Source: Pogona vitticeps (taxonomy: Eukaryota; Chordata; Lepidosauria; Squamata; Agamidae). From it: 64,000 nucleotides of DNA. Below the pieces are notes generated by a model, which had not been told where the DNA came from, made no database searches, and saw only the letters and a program-made list of their open reading frames with translations. This document shows, in pieces, positions 1 through 12,719 of the stretch (position 1 is the first letter of the stretch; the number at the start of each line of letters is the position of its first letter). Location of the stretch: the NCBI RefSeq assembly GCF_051106095.1, contig NC_135787.1, positions 171,267,001-171,331,000 of the forward strand. Direction: 5' to 3'. Both the position numbers and the translations under genes were made by a program.

Positions 1-504
1 AAATTAGCAGTGGCCAAGTTGTGGTGGTCCAGAGGGCTCTTCCAGCTCGAGAAATGCAAAATAAATAAACATAGAAATAAATAAAAGAAAATAGCTTGGT
101 TATTTTGATTTAAAGATTACTCTTGATTTGAAAGATTTGGGAGTCTGTGATTTTTGGAAGGTTTCAGAACAGCGGAAAATTCAGTAGCGTTTCAGTAATT
201 TTTTCCTAGCAAACAGAAGATTTTGATATTACTACTACCATGTAATGAAATCATTCTATTAAAAATTTAATGGAACACAAACTTTTAATAGAACATGCTG
301 CCAGAACTGCTACCTTGTTAAGAATTTATTCTGTTAAATTTTAATGGAACAATTTCTGTACATGGTAGAAGTACTATTGAATGCACCTGATGGAGCTGTG
401 CAATCCAGGCCAAAAACACTGGGAGGTAAACGCCACCCTATGCCCTATTTGCCTTTTATATGCAGATGGAAGAACTGAGCTATTCAGCAGTTCTCTATCC
501 AGCT

Positions 505-632
505 GTTCTCTATAATAACCTAGAACGGCAGAGATGGAAGGTCCCTGTGGATCATCCAGTCCAGCCCCTGTCAAGAAAACACAGTAGGGCATTGAACTCC
601 CAACCTTTGTCTCCGCAGCCAGAGACCTAAAC
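505..632 (-). mobile_element. tRNA-headed SINE with CR1-like tail
   Basis: The minus strand reads GTGGTTTAGGTCTCTGGCTG, then a B-box-like GGGAGTTCAATGCC, then TTGACAGGGGCTGGACTGG, ending in a CR1-type GTTCTAGGTTATTATAG. The head is shared with the SINEs at 4565, 53282 and 63090, but the tail differs. Confidence 0.55.
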
Positions 633-635
633 CAC

Positions 636-785
636 TTTTTATTTGATTTATATTACGGCTTTCTCCCCGACACTGAGATTCAAGGTGGTTCACATCAAGA
701 TTACAAACAAAAACGCAAGTTAAAATAACAAAACACAGTTAAACATGTAAAGCCATAATATTTAAAGACACATGAATTAAAAAAA
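636..785 (-). mobile_element. LINE 3' end (CR1/L2 group)
   Basis: The segment begins TTTATTTGATTTATATTACGG and continues to a CTCCCCGACACTGAGATTCA and GGTGGTTCACA pattern, the antisense of the 3' UTR shared by several LINE tails in this window (also about 17665, 29325 and 38405). Confidence 0.4.
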
Positions 786-1683
786 AAAGATAGCACTGAC
801 TTGTTAAAAGCTCCTTCCTTGAGAACCATTCAGTCACAAAAAACACACACCCCTAAATAAAATATTTGAACATTTATGTAGTGTTGGATAGAAATGGCTT
901 GGCAGCCCTGTGAGCAGCGAAAAAATAACAAGCAATTTAACAGCTTTCTGTCCATTGTCAGAGGCAATTGTTGAGCATAGCCCGATTTGATCTCTGGGAC
1001 AAAAGATGAGGATTTGAGAGCAGTCTTTGGTCATGCAGAAGGCAACAGATGAGTGGGCTGCCTTGCATGTAGAGTGTGAAGGTGACACTGCACTCCCGTG
1101 CTCAAGGGCAGTGTGGATCCACAGCACTTCTAACCCGGAACTGAAAGTGTATACAAGTCTTTGCCAAAATGGAGAGGAGGGAAGGAGGCACCTTATCATT
1201 CCAACATCTATTTTTAGGCCTTCATGACACTATGCAAAGCATGAGCTTTCCATGTAGCAGTTCCTTGGGTATGGTGTCAAACCCTTGGTAATGGGAAGAA
1301 AGTACATTTAATTTCAATCCATTCATATACCTCAGATGAGGATAATATCACGAAAGTCTCCAGAACATGTTCTTTAAGGTGTTCACAGAGCTTGGAAGTG
1401 TTCTTGAGTTTGGATGTTCATTTCCCTAAGAATATGAGGGATATAAATCTTTATTTCTCTTGTTCTAATAAGAAAAGAGGTGGAATTTCAACATTTTTCT
1501 GCTCATGCACAAGGACAGGAAGGAATCTCCTGCACTCCTGATAGATTAGTAACAATGATATTTTGTGCAAAAAAATGCACATTTTGCAGAAAATTGCAGG
1601 GATTGTGTGACATGCTCAAAACTAAGCTACAGCTCCTTTATTTAAGTCAAAGATGCCTTATTTAAGAAGTCTCATGGCTTGTT

Positions 1684-1685
<2 letters not shown>

Positions 1686-1757
<72 letters not shown>
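1686..1757 (+). repeat. Microsatellite (TC)n then (TG)n
   Basis: About 14 TC units run directly into about 21 TG units. Confidence 0.97.
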
Positions 1758-1758
<1 letters not shown>

Positions 1759-1974
1759 TCTTTGCTTTCAAAGACAAATAACTGCATAATTTTATGCAAA
1801 TTACAGACCTTGTGTGGATGGGAAATGATTGCTATCTTGGGTCTTGGCTGATTGTGAGGAATCATGAAGGCCTTTAAAATTCCTTCTCAATGTGTCTTGT
1901 CACGAAACATCCTAAACTGAGAAGAACAAGGAATTTATCAAGTGTTGCTTCCATATTTAAGCTAATATCGATTT

Positions 1975-2056
1975 ATTTTATGCTGTAAGCCGCCCCAAGT
2001 AGACATGGTCTAGAAGGGCGGAGTATAAATTAAATAAATAAATAAATAAATAAATA
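1975..2056 (+). mobile_element. LINE 3' tail with (AAAT)n
   Basis: TGTAAGCCGCCCCAAGTAG, ACATGGTCTAGAAGGGCGG and TATAAATTAAATAAAT form a LINE 3' end. The same end occurs at 54485-54557 with a few changes. The AAAT run is the tail. Confidence 0.6.
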
Positions 2057-2059
2057 TGC

Positions 2060-4560
2060 ATTATAGTAGTAACTTGGTAAGCGTCAATGCAATGCGTTTT
2101 CTGATGTAAGTGTAACTAGGGGGTGTTTTGTATCGCAGGCCAACAGATGTGTGTTTTAAAAGTAATTAAAAAGTAACTATTTTCATTACTATCCAAAGGT
2201 TAGAAAATGGTCAGTTAAAAACTGGAAATGTAATTCATTGCCAGAGGAAGGGGTTTTGAATGAGAAGTGAAACTAACTATTTAATTATTTATTTACTGAA
2301 CGTCTGGCTGCCAAGGCCACGCTCAGCAGTTTACAACAAAATAAACACTAATACCAATATGAAATATTAAGCATATAAACATCACAATAAAATGAAAATG
2401 AAAATACATATGCACTAATCCATTAAACTTGAAAAAGAAAAGAAAAAAAATACAAAAATTACTTTTAAAAATAATTTTTTCAAGCTCCAGTTCTCAGTTT
2501 ACTACCAGTCACCTCATTTGGATCACAAAGATAAATGTGTCCCTGTAGTCCCTCCTTTTTCACCCTTAGTAATTGCTGAAGAAGTGGACTTGTCCACAAA
2601 AGTTCACATTAAAATATAGCAATTGGTCTTCAAGGTGCCATAACATTTTTGTCTACTTCATTATTGTATTTTTGTTTTTTGCTTGACATGCTAACATGTA
2701 CTCACATGGCTACCTCTTCTAAAACTTAATGATTGTGTATGCCTCTGTTGTGCTTCAACTCAGTAGCTGATTGCTGTTTAATAATGCTCGTAATTCTTGG
2801 CTGCCTGATAGAAATTCTCAGCCAAGGTGTCATTCAAACCCTGCTTTCTGCTTTGAGAAGGAGGTAAGTAAGGGCTGAGAAGAATTTGGTTGGCTTGAGC
2901 AGTCTGCATGAAAGTAGCAGAATCGTTGCGAGAAGAAATGTACACTGTCTGAAAAATTCACCCAATTGTGAAATAAACTAGGTTGCAAACCATGTGTACA
3001 TTTTAAAATGCAAATAATTAAGAAAATGCATAAAGCATGCTTTAGTTAATTGGACGAAATGTGTACATTAGGTAAAATTGCAGTAAAAATGCACAAATGT
3101 AAATAAATTTCCCTGCAGAAACACCCCTGCCTTGCTCTAAAAGTCTGATAAGGGAGGAAAGTGGAGGGGAGAGAAATGAGGATGTGGGATTAGGAGAATC
3201 TCAGGGCAGCTTGAGACAGAGAGATTTTCACATTTGTTGAAGAACCCATCTTATTTTGCAACTATCTCTGTAGGCGAGTCCATCAAATTAGGTTCAACCC
3301 AAAACAGCTTCCTCCAATGAATGGAGGAAGCTCTTCCACTTCGGGGAAGTGTCTTTGGACGCAACCCACTGTATATTTCATGGAACAAGACCAGGTTAGC
3401 GTAGAAAAGAAGCCATTTTATTTCTCTGCTGAGTCCTGTGAAAAAAAGCCTGAAACTGTTTCAGCCTAGAGATGCACTTTCTTAAATAATAGCACAGAGG
3501 GAAGTAATATGAGCTTAATCATTTCCAAATGAATCTTGAAAAATGTTTGGAAAATTCCCATTGTACAAAATTGCTGCAACGCTACTAGAAAGTTACAGCA
3601 GTTTCCAGTAAGTTCGCACTTTTAACTTTCATCCATGTGGTCGGTTTCGGGACATCCAGTTCTCGTTTTATTGTATATAAACTCTCGATACATGTTTTAA
3701 AGATTTTTTAAAAAATGCTAGTGTGTACCAAAATCTCAAACCTGGCATTTTATTTAAAGCTTGCATCGTTTTCCACCGAGAACTCAGGGCAAGATGCAAG
3801 AGAGTTTACTCTTATGTAAAACGGCTTAAGCTGCTTCTTCTCAAAGGTCATTGGAAAGCAAATGTATTCTCAAGTTAAGGGTTGACCCAGTCAAAACAGC
3901 TCATGCAGAATTTGCTGTAACTTATTAGCAAATACGTCGGCTCTAAAGCTATATTGATGCTATCTCTGGGACAGTTCACTTTCTACAGAAATATTTACTC
4001 ACCTTTCCATGGAAACAATCTGCTCCCCATTGGCTGACCACTTTGACATTACATTGACTGCCGATGTACTGTACTTCTTATCTAGAGTTACATCACTGGA
4101 TTGCAACTGTTTCTTAAATGAAGGGAAAGAGGGTGGGCCTGTGTGCCGAGAAAAAGACAGCTCTAGAAGCTAGAGGAATGCACTAGAATGTCATTTTTTA
4201 ACCTTTAAACACATACACAAATAGAGAGAGAGAAGGAGAGAGACTCACAAAGCTTTCATGCTTCCCTTCAAATCTGCCTTCCCGAATCATTTTATTTGAA
4301 ATATTGGCTGAAGTCCAGTTGCGGACTGTAGTAAGCAGCAACTAGAGCAAACCCATTGAATCAGGAAGGATTTGGTCAGCCAACTCCTGCATAAATTCCA
4401 CTAAATCAAATGGGCCTACTCTAGTTGTGGCTGACTGTGCTAAGGAACATGATTTTAGACATGACTAAAAACCCATCAAAGCATTTGTAAATTTTGAAAC
4501 ATTTGAGGGGAAATATTACAGAGGAAAAACATTTTCCCTCCCCTCCTGTTCTGTAGAGGG
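2060..4560. other. Non-coding stretch, mostly unassigned
   Basis: No gene seen. It holds a diverged LINE-tail-like segment (about 2280-2450), one copy of a dispersed repeat at about 2570-2690, and a short GA run near 4224. The remainder looks single-copy and AT-rich, without exons I can support. Confidence 0.5.
2570..2690 (+). repeat. Dispersed repeat family, copy 1
   Basis: It contains GAAGAAGTGGACTTGTCCAC, AAAGTTCACATTAAAATA and TTGGTCTTCAAGGTGCC. Related words recur at about 30010-30175 and 59885-59975. The family was not identified; similar segments are common in amniote genomes. Confidence 0.4.
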
Positions 4561-4564
4561 ATGG

Positions 4565-5245
4565 GCCTGGCTAGATAGCTCAGTGGTTTAGGTATCTGGC
4601 TGCAGAGCCAGGTATTGGGAATTTAGTTCCTCACTGTGCCTCCTGACAGAAGAGCCAGACTACTGTATAAGAGTGGTGCCTCGCTAGATGATTACCTTGC
4701 AAAACGGTTTATTTGCAGGACAATGAGTTTTAGCACTTCGCAAAATGGTTTTCCCTATGGGCGATTTTTTCTGGATGATGTTTTGGTCCGTGCTTCGCAA
4801 GATTGTTTTTTTTGGGGGGGGGGCTGTTTTTCACAAGACGATGATTTTGACAGCTAGGTCCGCGACTCACAAAATGGGTGTTTTCGGGACCTATTTTCAC
4901 AAGACAGCGATTTTGACAGCTGATCCGCGCTTTGCAAAACGGTTTTCCTATGGGCAATTTTTGCAAAACGGCATCAATTTTCCCCCATTGGAACGCATTA
5001 AATAGATTTCAATGCATTCCAATGGGGAACCGCATTTCACAAGATGATGTTTTTGCAAAACAGCGATTTTCGCAGAACGAATTAACATTGTTTTGCGAGG
5101 CACCACTGTATAGTCAGGGGCAAGCTGCACAGTTCCAGGGTGCCCCCAGAAGAAGGGAATGGTAAACCACCTGTGTATTCTGTGTGAAGAAAACTCTGGA
5201 AAGCATCACCATAAGTTAGAATCTACTTGACAGCACATAATTTGT
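4565..5245 (+). mobile_element. tRNA-derived SINE split by a Tigger-like element
   Basis: The head reads CTAGATAGCTCAGTGGTTTA, GGTATCTGGCTGCAGAGCCA, with a tRNA-like A box (TAGCTCAGTGG) and a B-box-like region after it. After the insertion at 4670-5108 the SINE resumes with CAAGCTGCACAG, AGAAGAAGGGAATGGTAAAC and the tail CATAAGTTAGAATCTACTTG. Related copies lie at 53282 and 63090. Confidence 0.7.
4670..5108. mobile_element. Tigger/pogo-like palindromic DNA element, copy 1
   Basis: The ends are AGTGGTGCCTCGC and GCGAGGCACCACTG, flanked by TATA on both sides, consistent with a TA target as in Tc1/mariner elements. The inside is rich in repeated words such as TTTTGCAAAACGG. No transposase. It sits inside the SINE at 4565-5245. 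Confidence 0.7.
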
Positions 5246-5404
5246 GCAATAGGAGTGGGACATATTGCTAGATGTTTAACCTTTTTTTTTTGATGGACAT
5301 TTTACCATTCTGTGAGGAAATTGTTGTTTTCCATGCTGCAAAAAACCCTTGCTAGCTTCCTAGTTAGTAAGGAATATAGGGTATTTCTCAGTCTATTTGA
5401 AATA

Positions 5405-5839
5405 CAGTGGTGCCCCGCATAGCGAGGTTAATCCATTCCGGATTAACCCTCGCTATGGGAAACATCGCTCAACGAAACGAAAAAACCCATTGAAATGCAT
5501 TAAACTTGGTTTAATCCGTTCCAATGGGCCCCGAAACTCACAGTTGAGCGATGCTTCCCTATGGCCGGCAGCCATTTTTGCGCCCTCCCCTCGCTTAGTG
5601 AGGGTGTGAAAACGCTGCGAGCGGCCATTTCGGGGCTTCCGGCAGCCATTTTGGAGCCGCCGAACAGCTGATCCACGGGTCGCAAAGCGAAGGTCGGTAA
5701 GCGAACCGCTTACCGACCTTCGCTATGCGATTTTCGGCCATAGAGGCCATCGCTTTGCGATCGCATTAGCGATCGCGAAAACATCCTTGCTATGCGGATT
5801 CGTCGTTCTATGGTGCGCTCGCTAAGCGAGGCACCACTG
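5405..5839. mobile_element. Tigger/pogo-like palindromic DNA element, copy 2
   Basis: It begins CAGTGGTGCCCCGCATAGCG and ends CGAGGCACCACTG, with TA on each side. The interior has CCATTTTGG and CCATTTCGG words (antisense of AAAATGGC) and no transposase. Confidence 0.75.
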
Positions 5840-6194
5840 TATAGGTATTGGTCTCAGAATGTTGTGAAGTAGCAATGGGTGTGTTCTCTTTTGTGAACAA
5901 TCAGGTCAGCAATGGGCAAACCTCTCCACTCCACCATGATCTTTCTTTTGTTTTGTTCCTTGCTTCAGCTTATGTACCACTCTGTAGTGCTAGAGGATGC
6001 TCTGGGTGGTTTACAACATAATTGGGCAAACAACAACTTGCTGTCACCCCCAGTAAGATTGGTACTACCATGATCTTCAATATTTGAAATTACATTTGGG
6101 GTTTCTGCGAGGGGAGAGAGAGCCAATCAGGTTGAAAATAAAATGTAACAAAAAAAAATAGCAGCCAGATACATGCTGATAGAGAAAAGAGCTA

Positions 6195-6708
6195 CAGTGG
6201 GGTCTTGACTTGAGAACTTAATCCGTATTGGAAGGCGGTTCTCAAGTCAAAAAGTTCTCAGGTCAAATCTGCATTTCCCATAGGAATGCATTGAGAACCA
6301 TTTGATCCGTATCTGCTCTTTTCCGTCCATAGAAACTAATGGGAAGCTGCTATTCTGCCTTCGACCACTAGAGGGGGGATATTTTGTTTCTTTTTTTCTT
6401 AGGTCAAGAAAGGTTCAGGGAAGGCAGGGAAAATACAGTCCAGGCAGTACAGTACCAGGCAGTCTGAAGACTGTCTCCCAATCCACTCTCTAAACGCTGG
6501 GAGGAGTGAGGAAGCAGACAGGCACCCTTTTCACTGGCCAACAAGTAACTGAAAGTTCAAATTTTGCACTTTCCCTGCCTCCCACGTGGTTTTTTTCAGT
6601 TCTTAACTCAAATCTAAGTATGTAAGTCAAGTCAATATTTTCCTATGATAGTGGTTCTTAAGTCAAAATGTTCTTAACTCAAGCCGTTCTTAAGTCAAGA
6701 CCCCACTG
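6195..6708. mobile_element. Tigger/pogo-like palindromic DNA element, second subfamily
   Basis: It begins CAGTGGGGTCTTGACTTGAG and ends CAAGACCCCACTG, flanked by TA. Long inverted arms use the words TTAAGTCAAG and TTCTCAAGTCAA. There is no transposase; the small open frame at 6302-6493 is not a recognised protein. Confidence 0.7.
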
Positions 6709-7611
6709 TACTATGAAATTTAGTAGACTGAAGTAGGATAAAGAGCATTCCTTTAGTATCTGAGGACTGGCAGAGTTGGTGAGCAGACTTTTAAGGTGAT
6801 ATAGAGTGATGCCATGGACATACACACCGGACCCTACACTACAGCGTAACTCACAGATAAAGAAAAAGTAAAGACAATAAGTACTCTATTGATGCTAGAA
6901 TATAATACAATAAGATCTATATTTCCAGTTTCCAGATTTCTTTTCAGCACTTCTATTTTTCTTTTGGACATTTTTAATCAACTGGATGCAGGAAACGCTA
7001 TTACACATTTCTCATAATATCTGATGTTGCTTGAAATGGCAGGGCATGAACCTGAGTTGTAGGGTATGCCATCTTGGGCTGCTCACTGCACATTAATGCC
7101 TGTTTTAAGGATGCTTTAGAATGGGAACATCACAAGGAGCCTGCTATCACCATGCAGAGTGAGGCAGCCATCTCAGCGGAGTTTGGGTGTGCCATGGAAG
7201 GTCAGTAGCTTGTTGATTATTGTAGTGTGATGTAGCGTTCACCCAGCTCATGAATATTAATGCTGAATTTGGAATGCACCAATAGGAGTTGGTGGGAGTG
7301 GAGTTAAATGGGGAAAAGAAAAGGGGAGAGAGGGAGGTGTGTGCAAATTTTTCTGCTTTATGTGCCAAAATGTCTTGCCTGGTTTAGAATATTGAGGACT
7401 TTAAACTGGGGGCTTCATTTGCTGATTTGCCTCCAGATACACATTTGTTGTTATGCATGATGGGTGTCCAGTAAACTAGAACATGATAACATCTTGATAG
7501 CCTTTTCCTTTCATTAAACCCTACCCTGAAGATTGTAACCATTGGGGAAGGATGATGTTCTAAATAATAATTAATGTGATACATTGAAAATGTTATTCAT
7601 ATGCACTTTAT

Positions 7612-8335
7612 GTTGTTGTTGTTTAATCGTTACATCATGTCCAACTCTTTGTTACTCCATGGACCAAAGCATGCCAGGCCCTCCTGTCTTCCACTGCCTC
7701 CCAGAGTTTGGTAAAATTCATGTTGGTAGCTTCGATGACACTATCCAACCATCTCATCCTCTGTCATCCCCTTCTCCTCTTGCCTTCACACTTTCCCAAC
7801 ATCAGGGTCTTTTCCTGGGAGTCTTCTCTTCTCATGAGATGGCCAAAGTATTGGAGCCTCAGCTTCAGGCTGTGTCCTTCCAGTGAGCACTCAGGGTTGA
7901 GTTCCTTCAGAATGGATAGGTTTGTTCTCTTTGCAGTCCAGGAGACGCAAGAGTCTTTTCCAGCACCACAATACACAAGCATCAATTCTTCGGCGGTCAG
8001 CCTTCTTTATGGTCCAGCTCTCACTTCCATACATCATTACTGGAAAAACCATTGCTTTGACTATGCGGACCTTTGTCGGCAAGGTGATGTCTCTGCTTTT
8101 TAAGGTGCTGTCTAGGCTTGTCATCGCTTTCCTCCCAAGAAGCAGGTGTCTTTTAATTTCGTGGCTGCTGTCACGATCTGCAGTGATCATGGAGCCCAAG
8201 AAAGTAAAATCTGTCACTGCCTCCATATCTTCCCCTTCTATTCGCCAGGAGGTGATTAGACCAGTGGCCATGATCTTAGTTTTTTTTATGTTGAGCTTCT
8301 GACCATTTTTTGCGCTCCCCTCTTTCATCTACATT
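7612..8335 (-). mobile_element. Bov-B LINE, 5'-truncated copy 1
   Basis: The minus-strand frames include [49 protein letters not shown] and [20 protein letters not shown], the C-terminal part of Bov-B reverse transcriptase. The frame is shifted near 7890-7985. The 3' end is GTTGGACATGATGTAACG followed by AACAACAACA. Confidence 0.85.
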
Positions 8336-9633
8336 AAGAGGTTCTTTAAATCCTCCTCTTGATGTATGTGATGTTTAGTATGGGTTCATGGGGGAGGCTT
8401 TTTTGTGTAGTTATCCAAAATGTGTTGTTATTTATTTATTTATTAGATTTCTATCCCACCCATCTAGATCAAAGGTCTATTCTGTTACAGGAAGGTTAGC
8501 TTTATAATTTTTTTTTTATTTTATTAGATTTATATCCCGTCCATCTAGACCAAAGGTCTACTCTAGTAGTAGTTGGTCCTCGTAGTTGAAAATTTTCTGC
8601 CATTTTTTTTTTGAGATGTCTTAAATTACAGCATATAGTTAGGAAGAGAACAATGTCTCTAAAGAAGATCTGGTTCTTTCTGCAGACCTTTAAAAAAAGA
8701 AGAAGAGGAGGAATTGGCAATATAATTGAAACTTGGGTGGAATTTGGCAGCTCTTCATTGTAGACTAGAAAGTATGTGGAGGATTTATGCTACCTAATCT
8801 TGAGAATGCCTTACTGAGCAGCTGTTGCTGTGGTAGCAATAAGCATGAAAGACTGTGCTGAAACTTCTGGGTCTGTGTGCATAGGTTGCTATTGTTACAG
8901 GTCTGGGTAGGCAGTAGGAAATAAAACTCATTCAATTACACCATATTTAAATAGAAAGAAGAAAGAACAAGAATATATTGGCCAGTTTAGAATAACTGTG
9001 AGGTTGCTCCTCAGCAGTCAAAATTTCAAGCGTGCTCCACAGACTGTGATCCACACCCATTGTGGATACACCCTCACCTGTTGCTGGGAAATGTTGGGGG
9101 TGAAGTAAAAAAACAAAGTAAACTGCACTCCTGGAAGGCAGCTGAAGGGTGAATTTCAATCACATGTGAATTTTTTACTCATTGTTTCATGGAATTCCAC
9201 GGTTTTGTAATTATTTAAGTTGTTTGTCTTTACCCTGGCTTTCGATCTCTGGACATAAGGCAGGATATTATATTTTCAAATATTAATAAATCAAATCAGT
9301 AGATCAATAATGTTCTGTGTATGCAGGAACTGTAATCATGATGCCCACTTTGCATTCCTTCTTTTTAAAAAAGACCACAAAAGTCTGAGAACGTCTGTGA
9401 GATTTCTCAGGAGCAAAGATATTGTACAGAGATATCTTATTGAGATGAGAAAAGAGGACTTTTCTCTTTCTTCATTTTTTCTATGAGAGCGAGAGGTTGG
9501 GAGATTTGCATCTCTACACCAAGTGTAGCTCATGGGTGGGACTACCTGCACAGTTTTCTCCAAAGGTCTTAAAGTCTGGTGTGCTATATACAATCCAGGA
9601 CCCAAGGGCTTTATCAGTCAATGTCAATATGCA

Positions 9634-9960
9634 GGGACCGCAGAAGCCTTTGTGTGCTGCAGGGTCAGAAGACCAGCAGTCGTAAGATCGAATCCACGCA
9701 ATGGAGTGAGTTCCCGTTCCTTTGTCCCAGCTCCTCACCAACCGAGCACTTCGAAAGCATGTAAATGTGAGTAGATAAATAGGTACCATCTCGGTGGGAA
9801 GGTAAATGGCATTCCGTGTATAGCCGCGCTGGCCACGTGACCACAGAAACTGTCTTCAAACAAACGCTGGCTCTACGGCTTGGAAACGGGGATGAGCACT
9901 GCCCCCTAGAGTCGAACACAACTGACTAAAATGTCAAGGGGAACCTTTACCTTTACCTTA
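9634..9960 (+). mobile_element. Sauria-type SINE, copy 1 (5' end slightly short)
   Basis: GACCGCAGAAGCC, a B box AGATCGAATCCACG, body words AAACGCTGGCTCTACGGC and CGGGGATGAGCACTGCCCC, then GAGTCGAACACAACTGACTA and a (CCTTTA)n tail. The 3' region resembles the Bov-B tail, as known for Sauria SINEs. Confidence 0.75.
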
Positions 9961-9999
9961 GGGGAGTTGCCAGGTCTCAGAGGGCCAGCCGAAGTCTGA

Positions 10000-11425
10000 G
10001 GGAATGAGTTACTTTGGAGAGCAGGTGGTTTATGTGAGATACCTTAAAATCTGGACACCCTATTCCTAACTGGTGTCAAGACTCCTTGGTTCAGTGTGAA
10101 GTAAGACAGGGAGAGAAAAAAAGAGGAAAGGGGAGAGTTATTGCCAATGTCATGATCAGGCCATGTATATGTATCCACAATTTCTCCCCCTAGGCCACCT
10201 TTTTGTTCCTAACTCTTTGAAGTGCCAGAATTTCTGCATTAAAACCTTTTAAATAAACCCCCTCCCCCCCAACCTTCTCCTGTGTCCATGGCATCACAAA
10301 TGTCACCCTAAAGTTTTGCTGCTGAAATCTAAAGGAATAGAATATTGCCGACTTGACAACTTTGCACTTCGACCTGGGCCTTCTCTCTTGCCTTCTTTCA
10401 TCTTTGCATCATTCTGTTTCGTCTGCAACCTATCCTCCTGGGTGTGGTCAAGAGGTGGCCATAAATGTGAATGGAATTATTGGGGTGTTTCAGACATATT
10501 GTACGTCTAGACTCTTTAAAAAATAAGTAGAAATAAAACCTTCCTAAATCCTTGATCATGACAAAAGCAGAATCATGGCAAAACTAGAATTGTGCAGAAT
10601 TGTGCAAAATCAAGGATATGGAAATGAAATCAAGTAGACGCTAGCCAGCTCCAGAATGACATAACGCAGAAAACTAAGACTAGCTGCAGACATCAATGCG
10701 CAGGGGAGGTTTGATAACAAAAAGTGTATTAAAGTCTGCCAGTGAGGTTTTGATGTGATTTGCAAATAAAGCCTATCACTATATCCTTACAGCAGTCTGT
10801 TTATAGGAGTTTGTGCCAATGTTTGGAATAATTAGTTGCTATTGCGGAGACTTTGAAATGCCTCCACTTAAAGTCATCTTTCTCCGCCACTGGATCCTCC
10901 TTCCTTGGCTCTCTGCGTTGATTGTCCGACAGTTTCCATGCTGACGTCAGGATCATCAAGGCAACAGGAAGTGTGAGCAAAAGGTCTTTGAGGGTTTTTA
11001 AATGATGTAGACAGCTTCTTCTGGGATTCTCTTTCCATTCTAAAATAGCATAGATATTTCGAATAATATGTAAAATGAGTTTAGCAGATTCTTCTGAGTT
11101 GACTGAAGTGGGAGGATATGGCAGGAAGGAATGCCAGCAAGAAAGAGGTTATAGTAGTGTATAAATAAGAGGTCACCAGCAGTAGAATTAGGGAAGAAAA
11201 AAGTGAATTTTGGAAGTGTCAGAAGCCTAAACTGGCTGGCGTTGGGTGTAGAAAGTGAAGAAATAAGGGTAAAGAAGTCAAATAGTTAAAAAAGACAACA
11301 CAAATTTGAAAGCTCTTAAGAGGAAAATCAATTCCAATGATGGATAGAGGGTACAACTGTGCATATCCTGGTCTGGAAATACAAAGCAAAGAAGTGAATT
11401 GTTCTGCTTATGCACTGCCTCATAT
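10000..11425. other. Non-coding stretch, nothing assigned
   Basis: No exon, RNA gene or clear transposon was recognised. It is AT-rich single-copy-like DNA with a C-rich run near 10260. Confidence 0.4.
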
Positions 11426-11429
11426 TGCT

Positions 11430-11605
11430 TAAATTATTTATGCAGTCTACACATTGCATACACAGAGAGAGAGAGAGAGACAGAGACAGAGCAAGCTGGG
11501 AACTCAATTTACCAGCCTTGGAACGATGGAAAGCTGAGTCTATCTTGAACCCAGAACTCAGGTCCTGAGTAGAGTCTTCACTGCGGTATTCAGTTTAACC
11601 ACTCA
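11430..11605 (-). mobile_element. tRNA-derived SINE (second family), copy 1
   Basis: The segment shares order and words with 40260-40480: ATGCAGTCTACACATTGCAT, GGAACTCAATTTACCAGCC, GATGGAAAGCTGAGT, GAACCCAGAACTCAGG. On the minus strand this is a tRNA-headed SINE with a CTTTCCATC body. A GA run (about 11462-11489) interrupts it. Confidence 0.5.
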
Positions 11606-12299
11606 TATCTTCATGTGAAACACAGGGTAGGAACCATGAACCAATATATCTTTTCCAGCTCAGATTTGAATACTAGTCAGAGAAGAATTCAGCCTCTGCC
11701 AGCACCCCAACACTTTCCCTCTAACTTGATACTCTCTTTGAAGTCTCCTCAACCTTTTTTCCAACCCTGTTCAGGCATTAGCAATGTAGAATAAGTAAAC
11801 TCTTGAGAGGAGAGGTACCCTGGCTAGTAACCTCTGTTGCAGGACCAGTCAACAGTCTGAAGAGGAGCAGTTCTATCAGTGAAGGTTCTCTGCTCAAGTT
11901 TGTGCCCTGGTTTTCTAGGGTTTTCAATAACAGGGAGCTCCCTGTACACTGGAGAATCTCTTCTTCAGACTGCTGCTCCCCATACTTAGATGATGGAACC
12001 AGTGATAATGGGGGTTGGACTAGTATGTTCCCACTCCTCATATGTTGACTTTATTGACAATAAATAACTCCTCAATAGGACTTTCACCCACTTTTCTAGT
12101 AGATGATGCTACTCTGATGTTGAACAGAAGAAGGAAGGGAGAAACAGAAGCAGGCCTTTAATCCTATCTGCTACCTGGATGCCAGGTGCAAAAGGAGCCG
12201 ATTTCCCAAGGGCTACTACGGATATCCAAGGGAGCCCAGGGATTGGGGAGACTTCTTGGAGCTTTAGTCCAAGAATATCTGGGGACCTAAGATTGGGAT

Positions 12300-12716
12300 C
12301 TAGAGATGGGATATTTGTATTTACCTTCTGGAGGAGATGAATATGAATATTTCCGCCGCAGAAATGGCCAGTCCACTTACTGTTTGTGGCACAGCACATG
12401 CAGCTGTTATCGTTCATGCCGTGCCAATCGCAGAAGTAGCCTGGCTGAGGCTTCCCCGCCTCCCTGTGCTGCTGACCACTCTGGCGAGGAGATAAGTCTC
12501 CCCACTCAGCTGCTGAGTGGCCAGCAGTGCAGGGAGGTGAGGAAGCCCCAGCCGAGCTATTTCCATGATTGGCACGGCAGCTGTTCACACCCCGCTGTGA
12601 AGAGTAAGTGGGCCGGCTGGCTCTGGGGGTGGGTGGGTCAAAAGGGCACGGTCACCCGTGGTGATGATATTCATATTTGTCTCCCCTGGGAGAAGAATAA
12701 AAATATCTCATCTCTA
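12300..12716. mobile_element. Palindromic MITE with AGAGATGGGATATTT ends
   Basis: The left end AGAGATGGGATATTTGTATT is mirrored by ATATCTCATCTCT at the right. Inner arms also pair: GATGAATATGAATA with GATATTCATATTTG, and GCTGAGGCTTCCCCGCCTCC with GGAGGTGAGGAAGCCCCAGC. This explains the matching open frames on both strands. No transposase; superfamily uncertain. Confidence 0.6.
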
Positions 12717-12719
12717 TTG

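Noticed and set aside
4636-5165. Several 60-86 codon frames around 4636-5165
   Set aside because: They lie inside the Tigger-like element and its host SINE and reflect its repeated TTTTGCAAAACGG words.
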